DNA of 37,296 nucleotides from Candidatus Gallipaludibacter merdavium. Its GTDB lineage: Bacteria; Bacteroidota; Bacteroidia; Bacteroidales; Paludibacteraceae. The stretch lies in NCBI GenBank assembly GCA_017694875.1, contig JADIMG010000109.1:1-37296 (forward strand), in the 5' to 3' direction. A program made the position numbers and the translations under genes. Shown piece after piece: positions 27,101 to 33,040 of the stretch (the stretch's first letter is position 1; every line of letters begins with the position of its first letter). The notes below the pieces were generated by a model. It saw nothing but the letters and a program-made list of their open reading frames with translations. It was not told the DNA's origin and did no database searches.

Positions 27101-29564
27101 CCTCATTTGGTGTAGCTGTAAGAGTAATTGTAGGAGCAACAACATTCACCGTAGCAGTTGTTGAATAAGCCTGACCATTTACCTCAAAAGAAGCACGGAA
27201 AGTACATGTACCAGCCTCTGTCGGTGTATAAGAATATGAGCCATCTGCATCAGCTGTTATTGTCTCCCACGTATCAGCACTGGTTTGTCGTTCCACTGTT
27301 ATCGGGAAAATGGCAGGAGCATCTATGATAGTCGGCTCTAAAGCAATGGTTGAACCCGCACTAACTGAAGCGGGAATATTTGTAAATTCAATAGAAGGGG
27401 TTAATTGAGTAACGGTACGATTTGCATTATAGCCTCCATCACCTAAACGGAAACAGAATCTATCTAAAGATAAATTTTCAATATTGGCTGTCCTATAGGA
27501 TAAATGACTATCATCTGGGAAAGCCGTTCCATTTACCACGATAATACCAAAATCATATAAGTTATCAAATGTATAACTATACCAATTATCACCCAATGCT
27601 GTAGCCCCAACAAATGAACCAGACGTATTTGTATCCCAATTATAATAAGAAACTGTTGTTGGATTGGCCCATATTTCCGTTGGAATATGTACATATACCG
27701 TCACTTCCGGACATACGGTTACTTGCACCTCATTGGAGGTAAATCCATCGGCTTCTGCCTTGAAGGTGTAAATACCTGCCTTTTTTGGAGTATAAGGGAG
27801 TGCGCAATCGTCCCAATTTGTATCATCTGGTGTTTTTACAGAATAACTTACAGCACTAATATCAACATCGCCTATGGCAGATGGAGTAAGGGTAATCGGA
27901 GTATTGAGTGCTACCTGCTTAGCATCCGCTTCCAGTTGTATCGTTGTTATATTAACGCTGATTTTATAGTTCTCATCCATACTAATCGTAACGTCAGAGA
28001 CTGAATTTAAGGCAAACATAATATTGCCATCAACATTAGAAAGTTCAATATTACTGCCATTCTCTTTCAAATCATCATAACCCCAATCTGCTCCACCGGT
28101 TTCCGTATGCCAAGCACCATTGGTAACAACAAAACGATAGTCATTGCCTGCAGGTACTTTTTCAAACGTAATGCTACCATTGGTCATTGGAGAAGCTGTC
28201 GTACTCCAATTTGCCCCATTGCACCATTTTCCTTCAGAACCTTCAACAGTTCCATTTCCTGCTACAAACAAACCTTTGGTAGTGAAAGAAAGTTCATCAT
28301 CACTTAAAGTAGTACCTTGAGCGTTTGTTGCGTAAGCCTTATAATAATAGGTGGTTGCTTCCTGCAAACCTGTCAAATCAAATGAATAGTCATGGGGGAA
28401 ACTTGTAGGATTAGTTGTAGCAACCTGAATCTTTGTAGACGTTTCTGATACCCCTGTTGCAGTAGCATAATAAAAACCATATTCCGTAATATCATCACTA
28501 CCTTTACTTGTAATGGCTGCATGCAATTTTGCAGAGGTATTGGTAATATCTGAAGCTGCATTGGCTGTTACTGAGGGAGCAGATGCTATAGGGGTTACAA
28601 CAACGGAAATCTTAGAGCCATCGAATGAGATTGTAACATCAGATGGACTAGTAACATTCACCTTAATACGATTATCACCACCGTCTGAAATATTTTCCTC
28701 ATTAGCACGTTCTGTCCAACCTTTTTGATAATCCCATGCACCATCTGTTATCTTAAACTGATAATCGTTTCCTACAGCTACGTTTGTGAAGGTATATGTA
28801 CCACTTTCCATTTTAGTAGCGGTTGATGACCAATTCTCACTTCCTATACCCAGATTATTTCCTGAACCAGCATGCGCTACATAATAGGGCTTTACATTTA
28901 CTGTAATTTCATCAGATTCATACAATATCTCATCTACTAATATAGTCGCATGGAAAACATGCTCTCCATCTGTTTGAGGAGTATATGCATTGCTTTCGTC
29001 AAGAGTAATATTCTCCCATGAACCAGACTCAGTTTTATGCTGAATTATAGGGGTAACTCCAGAAGCATTTGCCACAGAAGCCGTTAAAGTGATAGGATTA
29101 AACAAAAGAACTTCTGTTGGATTGGCTGATAATGTTACTGAGGGATCAGTTATTGGAGGGGTATAGGTTGACCAAGTACCTGATGCGTTATTCCATTCAC
29201 CATCATTCACAGTGAAAAGATTGTTGGTACCATCATAGGTCTGATTTGCAGATTGATTCCATTTATTGTTCCAATTGTTTTCTGTTGCGGAAGGATTCAT
29301 GCGGCAGAAAATAACATTAGGCCATGTTCCTTCTGGAGCAGTAACTTCATAAATATTTGTTTCATTCGGTACAAGCGTACAATCTTCCCAAGCATTCGTC
29401 TGGTCATTTACAAAGAAATAGGCTGCAAAACGAGCATTATCAGCCATCCAATGTGGCGCTTTCAAATACAACTTTGTACCACCATTAATATCGGCTGCCA
29501 TTACCTGCGACAAACCCACAATAGATATTATCGCTGCTATCAGCGCTTTATAAATCGTTTTCAT
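24195..29564 (-). CDS. Giant modular starch-binding surface protein with T9SS tail
   Basis: 1789 residues from the ATG at 29564 (AAGGAT just before it, signal peptide 1-23). Modules in order: N-terminal binding module (24-133) nearly identical to one in the gene at 30336; Ig-like (142-225); binding module B1 (227-324); FN3-like (328-430); B2 (431-540); Ig-like (541-618); CBM26-like (619-712, VTVYVHIPTEIW ... SYYNWDTN); two Ig-like domains (722-896); B3 (898-1003); a region of about 700 residues I do not recognise; and a sorting domain ending KKHKMVIK. B1-B3 share a pattern YxxAHxGxxNxLG ... G.YTF ... FKITNGAW ... SDVTI.FDG. No glycosidase motif is visible. It is probably a multivalent scaffold gripping starch granules. 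It starts 5 bases after the small tail protein. Confidence 0.8.
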   Translation of the reverse strand: MKTIYKALIAAIISIVGLSQVMAADINGGTKLYLKAPHWMADNARFAAYFFVNDQTNAWEDCTLVPNETNIYEVTAPEGTWPNVIFCRMNPSATENNWNNKWNQSANQTYDGTNNLFTVNDGEWNNASGTWSTYTPPITDPSVTLSANPTEVLLFNPITLTASVANASGVTPIIQHKTESGSWENITLDESNAYTPQTDGEHVFHATILVDEILYESDEITVNVKPYYVAHAGSGNNLGIGSENWSSTATKMESGTYTFTNVAVGNDYQFKITDGAWDYQKGWTERANEENISDGGDNRIKVNVTSPSDVTISFDGSKISVVVTPIASAPSVTANAASDITNTSAKLHAAITSKGSDDITEYGFYYATATGVSETSTKIQVATTNPTSFPHDYSFDLTGLQEATTYYYKAYATNAQGTTLSDDELSFTTKGLFVAGNGTVEGSEGKWCNGANWSTTASPMTNGSITFEKVPAGNDYRFVVTNGAWHTETGGADWGYDDLKENGSNIELSNVDGNIMFALNSVSDVTISMDENYKISVNITTIQLEADAKQVALNTPITLTPSAIGDVDISAVSYSVKTPDDTNWDDCALPYTPKKAGIYTFKAEADGFTSNEVQVTVCPEVTVYVHIPTEIWANPTTVSYYNWDTNTSGSFVGATALGDNWYSYTFDNLYDFGIIVVNGTAFPDDSHLSYRTANIENLSLDRFCFRLGDGGYNANRTVTQLTPSIEFTNIPASVSAGSTIALEPTIIDAPAIFPITVERQTSADTWETITADADGSYSYTPTEAGTCTFRASFEVNGQAYSTTATVNVVAPTITLTATPNEVLLFNPITLSYTTENVEEGTEVLVKHQLPDEVWETLEATDGTYSFVPQTDGTHVFQAEMTVNGVLYTSECNVNVTPYYIAHNGDDNTLGTGDLQPATTKMINGSYTFEGLAANVKYLFKITNGAWASNGGKDWSFDAVNQNCCENVTITSEGGDYKNIGLMLSAPSDVTITFDGTNICVTAEQVERYRLLSTLADGITTYVSNEASHNGDIMSVYTQSAGSLQLQKMVNGVWQNVTVPAVSHTENNVIVAPLVLADDGTVNIGTVSNYTGNYYIRTPLAPGGKDNYKQDGNKFTYFEANRTFDNETYNHYWVTHTKSNENDAFIANDYNSSLAMEIPKQDNSIDNLDHGVSVRYSYDNTTNLFERTFLQGSSVNNYLYFYGSNIYDGNNVITESAYKTFNDISNWVYEYDLQADPGATITIKAKEEVLVDNEIILGGGSTSGSDKYDLRVIYDFKKNRWIASWLPNLSNMTITGEQEIHVDANMMLVRNHNNKVNSFNITDADSYIDQIQHIYFVMELERDTLFNGDGSKKFSHLFWFSLPYSCKISEIFGIEGYNKKWVIQRYRGDKRAELSWTTNIETFWANMTSTATLEPYRGYVLALNLSRDDFQDVKIKLPDGSEISKSILRLYFPSVEDSFKLSQSSSNTEVTVPEHKCNVNGRDSVDSHWNVIGIPGFQPVNMKSYSDQSGFDAFAGNEAPNFLYEWKGTHDAYEVVSGTSITYQHFYSYMVQFAGTIDWGQFTQGTSETTPAAVRAQRSPQAYRQDTYRINLAGEDAEDRTYIRLSTDGTDGYVTNQDLEKINNSQLAQIYTLGASTRLAANTLPRETQAVSVGLNIPANGTYTLSLDENGQSVTAILYDKWENVYTDLSRDSYEFTQMEGRCEGRFEIQFSAEPTVPTDVEEANAAFIRMDGRILRIVGGNDGDNVAVYDMAGRCLLRTQLTADFSFEIPVSGVYVLDIQGKKHKMVIK
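26556..28886 (-). repeat. Three copies of a starch-binding-like module within the giant gene
   Basis: Copies at about 28593-28886 (B1), 27945-28274 (B2) and 26556-26873 (B3). Each encodes about 100 residues with the same order of motifs: a Tyr/Phe-x-Ala start, the N-G-x-x-x-x-L-G loop, a YTF strand, ITNGAW, and a final SDVTI strand. They differ enough to be old duplications. Confidence 0.65.
29166..29495 (-). repeat. N-terminal binding module, copy shared with the gene at 30336-31577
   Basis: About 110 codons very similar to 31188-31520 at both protein and DNA level, with long identical stretches such as the one encoding VIFCRMNPS. The high DNA identity points to recent duplication or gene conversion. 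Confidence 0.8.
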
Positions 29565-29569
29565 AATCC

Positions 29570-30244
29570 TTATTTTTCTGTAGTTGATTGTTTGGGGTGA
29601 AAATATTTTAATACTGCATAGAGCAGTGCGAGTAGGCATAAGAAGAGAATGGCATCGGCCAAGGGTGCTTGTCCGACATCGCCAGGGTTATCGAAAGGAC
29701 CAGTTCCACCCGTATTCCAGTCATCATCGCCATTATTATCAGTCAGGGCATATAGAACTGGGGTTGTTGTGTTGGAGAACGGAGCTACTATTTTAGTTTC
29801 TGTTGCAATCGGCATTACGGCTGCCGTTGTTGAAAAATTAAACGATTGAGATGGGAAGTCCACTTTCTGCACCGTGTACGCATTATTTGAAAATGGAGAA
29901 CACGTTTTTCGGGTATAGTATTGGTTAGTGGAGTATGTTGCATTATAAGGATGTGTTGTTTTTATAGGCTTTGCCTGATAGGAGGAAGAAGAATAAACTT
30001 TTGACACTTTTTTTGTTACAATCTTCCCTTCATTCACAGCTACCTGACAGTTGGTACGCCCGCTTACGCTTGCATTGTTAGTACGATAGAGTTTTTCCAC
30101 CGACGTTTCTCCTAATGGAAGAACAACTTCCTGAGAATAAGATGATTGAAAAGGAACAAAATCAGCCCGTGCTTTCCCCACAAAGAACGGAAGAAAACAG
30201 AATGCCGATATAAGAATTGCAATAGAGATGGCTGTGAATTTCAT
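29570..30244 (-). CDS. Small exported protein with C-terminal anchor-like tail, unknown function
   Basis: 224 residues. A signal peptide (MKFTAISIAILISAFCFLPFFVGKA, cleavage near residue 27) is followed by FVPFQSSYSQEVVLPLGETS and a long Ser/Thr/Tyr/Asn-rich, low-complexity middle (about 50-170). The C-terminus has three parts: an acidic Gly/Pro stretch (DDDWNTGGTGPFDNPGDVGQ), the motif PLADA, a hydrophobic helix (ILFLCLLALLYAVLKYF), and a basic end (HPKQ). This layout resembles a sorting or anchoring signal. From memory, short Bacteroidales proteins with FQS near the start and P-L/I-G-D-A before a terminal helix are common, but I know no function. The gene ends 5 bases before the giant binding protein starts. 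The ATG at 30244 gives the cleanest signal peptide. Confidence 0.7.
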   Translation of the reverse strand: MKFTAISIAILISAFCFLPFFVGKARADFVPFQSSYSQEVVLPLGETSVEKLYRTNNASVSGRTNCQVAVNEGKIVTKKVSKVYSSSSYQAKPIKTTHPYNATYSTNQYYTRKTCSPFSNNAYTVQKVDFPSQSFNFSTTAAVMPIATETKIVAPFSNTTTPVLYALTDNNGDDDWNTGGTGPFDNPGDVGQAPLADAILFLCLLALLYAVLKYFHPKQSTTEK

Positions 30245-30273
30245 TGTCAAAAGATATAAGGGAGAATTATTCA

Positions 30274-30312
30274 AGGAATTGTAGAAGTGTAAGAAACACC
30301 CCTACAATTCCT
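30274..30312 (-). promoter_or_regulatory. Intercistronic hairpin before the small tail-protein gene
   Basis: AGGAATTGTAG (30274-30284) and CTACAATTCCT (30302-30312) form a perfect 11-base stem with a 17-base loop. No T-run follows in the direction of transcription, so a processing or stability element is as likely as a terminator. Confidence 0.5.
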
Positions 30313-30335
30313 ATTGTTATTTTACGAAACAAAAA

Positions 30336-31577
30336 CTAGAAAATCACTAATTTCTGTGATTGGTTTCCAATGCGAACAACATAAACACCTTGCTGCATTT
30401 CACGAGTGAGATTGCTAGCAACTGTGTGTTCTATCATTTGTCCGCTGATAGTGTATATACTGATTTCTGCTTCATTATCCATAGCTACGTTTAATGTGCG
30501 ACCGTTAACTGTAAACAATGGAGCATTTGAGGTTTCTTCAATAGCGGTTGCTTCACCACTTTCACTTGGACAATCAGTTGGATTCAGTACTTTGTTCCAG
30601 TTGTTTTGTCCTTCTGTTTCACCACCATTTGCCATTACATAGCAAGCTGATTCAACAATATTTTCCATATTCACTGTTTGACGACGAGCATCGTTAGCCA
30701 ATGCATCCCAGCTACTACCATTTAATACAATGAAGTTAAGCGGGAAAACTGTTTCTGTAGAAATCGTGTAAGAATACCAATTATCTTCTTCTGCAGTTGC
30801 CGGAGTAAATGTCCCTTCCATTCCATTACCCCATGCATAGAAATAAACACCACCTTCGGCAGTCCAAGAAGAAAGTCCTTCGGCAGGAACCTGTACCTTA
30901 ATCGTGATTTCTTCCGGTTTTACCACTACAGTAGTTGTTGCTTCTTTTGAAACAAGCACTTCAGCAGCTGCACCGTTTTTCACTTCCACTTTAATGGTGT
31001 ATTCGCCAGCTGCAACAGGAGTCCAAGTATTGCCAGACAAAACGGTATATTCACCTGCACCTTGTTTTACGCTATATACATAAACCGGATCAGCAACATT
31101 TGCTGCAGTTGCAGACAAGGTTACAGCCTCATTGACTACCAATATGGTAGAAACGCCAAACTCAACAGAAGGCTGACCAATTACATATTGGCTCCAAGTA
31201 CCTGATGCATTATTCCATTGTCCATCATTCACAGTGAAAAGATTGTTGAAGCCATCATAGGTCTGATTTACTGACTGATCCCATTTATTGCCCCAATTAT
31301 TTTCTGTTGTAGAAGGATTCATGCGGCAGAAAATAACATTAGCCCATGTTCCTTCTGGCGCTGTTACTTCATAAATATTTGTTTCATTCGCAGCAAGCGT
31401 ACAACCAGCCCAAGCATACGTCTGGTCATCCACAAAGAAATAGGCTGCAAAACGGGCACCAGCATCCATCCAATTTGAATTTGGTTTCAAATACAACTTT
31501 GTACCACCGGTAATATCGGCTGCCATAGCAGTGATGGCCATTAATAAAGAAACTGCCAACAAAGTAATTTTTTTCAT
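30336..31577 (-). CDS. Secreted starch-binding protein with duplicated N-terminal module and T9SS tail
   Basis: 413 residues, no enzyme motif. Signal peptide 1-19; binding module 20-130, nearly the same as the N-terminus of the giant protein; Ig-like domain 136-220; CBM26-like module 221-337 (KVQVPAEGLSSW, VYFYAWGNGMEGTF, NFIVLNGSSWDALANDARRQ); C-terminal sorting domain 352-413 (FTVNGRTLNVAM ... ISIYTISGQMIEH ... GVYVVRIG). The second half closely matches the upstream gene's second half, so the gene looks assembled from parts of its two relatives. It probably helps bind starch at the cell surface. It sits 74 bases after one gene and 91 before the next. Confidence 0.8.
   Translation of the reverse strand: MKKITLLAVSLLMAITAMAADITGGTKLYLKPNSNWMDAGARFAAYFFVDDQTYAWAGCTLAANETNIYEVTAPEGTWANVIFCRMNPSTTENNWGNKWDQSVNQTYDGFNNLFTVNDGQWNNASGTWSQYVIGQPSVEFGVSTILVVNEAVTLSATAANVADPVYVYSVKQGAGEYTVLSGNTWTPVAAGEYTIKVEVKNGAAAEVLVSKEATTTVVVKPEEITIKVQVPAEGLSSWTAEGGVYFYAWGNGMEGTFTPATAEEDNWYSYTISTETVFPLNFIVLNGSSWDALANDARRQTVNMENIVESACYVMANGGETEGQNNWNKVLNPTDCPSESGEATAIEETSNAPLFTVNGRTLNVAMDNEAEISIYTISGQMIEHTVASNLTREMQQGVYVVRIGNQSQKLVIF
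31188..31520 (-). repeat. N-terminal binding module, copy shared with the giant gene
   Basis: Partner of 29166-29495; see that entry. Here it forms residues 20-130 of the 413-residue protein. Confidence 0.8.
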
Positions 31578-31608
31578 GATGATAATTGTTTGATTGAGTT
31601 ATTATATT

Positions 31609-31634
31609 GGCTGTCCCTTTATTCTGGGACAGCC
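31609..31634 (-). promoter_or_regulatory. Intercistronic hairpin in the starch locus
   Basis: GGCTGTCCC (31609-31617) and GGGACAGCC (31626-31634) form a perfect 9-base stem with an 8-base loop, 17 bases after the upstream gene's stop codon. The following bases are A/T-rich but not a T-run. Confidence 0.5.
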
Positions 31635-31651
31635 CGTTATTTATTTTCCAA

Positions 31652-32863
31652 TTAGAAAATCACCATTTTTTCGGTTGTATTCCCAATACGGATAATATAT
31701 ACGCCTTGTTGCATAAAACGGGAATAATCGTTAGTGAAAGTATGTTCAATCAACTGTCCGTTTACATTGTAAATAGCAACTTCTGCCTCCTGATCCAAAG
31801 AAATCAGCAATGTGCGCCCATTTATTGTGAACAGATGTTCAGTCTCTGCCTCCATTATGGCTGATTCTTCCGGGCAATCAGTTACGGTCAACACCTTATT
31901 CCAGTCAGAAACACCTTCCGTTTCTGTGCCGTTGGCCATCACATAACAAGTGGACTCAGCCACATTTTCCATATTCACGCTCTGACGGCGGGCATCACCT
32001 GCCAAAGCATCCCAACTGCTACCATTTACAACAATAAAATTGATAGGCGAGCCTTCTGAGGTATAGGAATACCAGTTATTGCCTTCATCGGTAGCTTGCG
32101 TAAATGAACCTTCTCCGGTTGTCCATACATAGAAATAAACACCGGCAGTTGCATCCCAGGAAGAAAGGCCTTCAGAAGGAACCTGCACTTTTACCGTAAT
32201 ACTTTCGCCTGGTTCAACGGGTTCTTCTGGTTCTTCTGTACTTGGGCAATCAGTAGCAGCAAAACTGGCATCCAGGCATACATCTTCCTTTGCATTAAGT
32301 TCCGGTGATTCCTGACCATCAATAACAATCTTATAGCTAACACCAATAGCAACATTGACATTTTCAAACGTCCATTCATACCAGCCTGCTGCATCAGCCA
32401 TTGCATTCATTGCCGGCTTGGTTTCCCACGTATAAGACTGATCGGCTCCAGCAATACCGCCTCCCCACCACCAAATAGTGGGAATAGAAGCTGCTTGAAT
32501 ACGTACTGTTACATCAGCACGTTGTTCGCCAACTCCAGGATCATATACAGCTGCCCAATTAGCCACTACATCACTCGTGCTGTAAGAACGATTATCTACA
32601 TCTTTATTCTCGGCTGTCTTTTCCACATACGACCAATCCGGACCACTGCAGTATTTGTATTTCTGCACTTCTGTGGCATCCACGATGTCAACAGTATAAT
32701 GTGTATCGTCCACTTTGGTCATTTCCGTAAATGACCAATCATTCATCTCCCCGGCAATATAACAGGTTTTTGTTTCAGCAGGTACAGCCACATTATAAAC
32801 CAATGCATTAGCTGCAAATACAGAGCTCAACAATGCAACCAACAAAAAAGTAGTTTTTTTCAT
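31652..32863 (-). CDS. Secreted starch-binding protein with CBM48-like and two CBM26-like modules, T9SS tail
   Basis: 403 residues, no enzyme motif. Signal peptide 1-20; a first module (21-108) with CYIAGEMNDWSFTEM and a KYKYCSGPDWSYVEK strand, the pattern of glycogen-binding CBM48/AMPK-type domains; a second module (about 117-205) with PTIWWWGGGIAGADQSYTW, whose exposed aromatics suit starch binding; an EPEEPVEPGE linker; a third CBM26-like module (220-335) matching that of the 413-residue neighbour; and a sorting domain (340-403) ending VRIGN-type. Likely a surface starch-binding protein in the role SusE/SusF play in Sus loci, but with no sequence sign of a lipobox. Confidence 0.8.
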   Translation of the reverse strand: MKKTTFLLVALLSSVFAANALVYNVAVPAETKTCYIAGEMNDWSFTEMTKVDDTHYTVDIVDATEVQKYKYCSGPDWSYVEKTAENKDVDNRSYSTSDVVANWAAVYDPGVGEQRADVTVRIQAASIPTIWWWGGGIAGADQSYTWETKPAMNAMADAAGWYEWTFENVNVAIGVSYKIVIDGQESPELNAKEDVCLDASFAATDCPSTEEPEEPVEPGESITVKVQVPSEGLSSWDATAGVYFYVWTTGEGSFTQATDEGNNWYSYTSEGSPINFIVVNGSSWDALAGDARRQSVNMENVAESTCYVMANGTETEGVSDWNKVLTVTDCPEESAIMEAETEHLFTINGRTLLISLDQEAEVAIYNVNGQLIEHTFTNDYSRFMQQGVYIIRIGNTTEKMVIF

Positions 32864-32907
32864 GATAATAAATTTAATATGTTAATAATACGATTTTCTT
32901 GTAATTA

Positions 32908-32945
32908 GTGACTCCGTGGGGAAGGGTAAGGCCCCACAGTGTCAC
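32908..32945 (-). promoter_or_regulatory. Intercistronic hairpin after the first amylase gene
   Basis: GTGAC-(3)-GTGGGG (32908-32921) pairs with CCCCAC-(3)-GTCAC (32932-32945). It is in the 177-base gap downstream of the 852-residue amylase gene, 45 bases before the next start codon. No T-run follows, so partial termination or mRNA processing is possible. Confidence 0.5.
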
Positions 32946-33040
32946 GTAACAAATCAACCTAAAACGACAACACTTACTGCTTAAACAACAAACACAATCT
33001 TTTTTCCCTAAAAAACGATTACCCTAATTCCTTCCAACGT

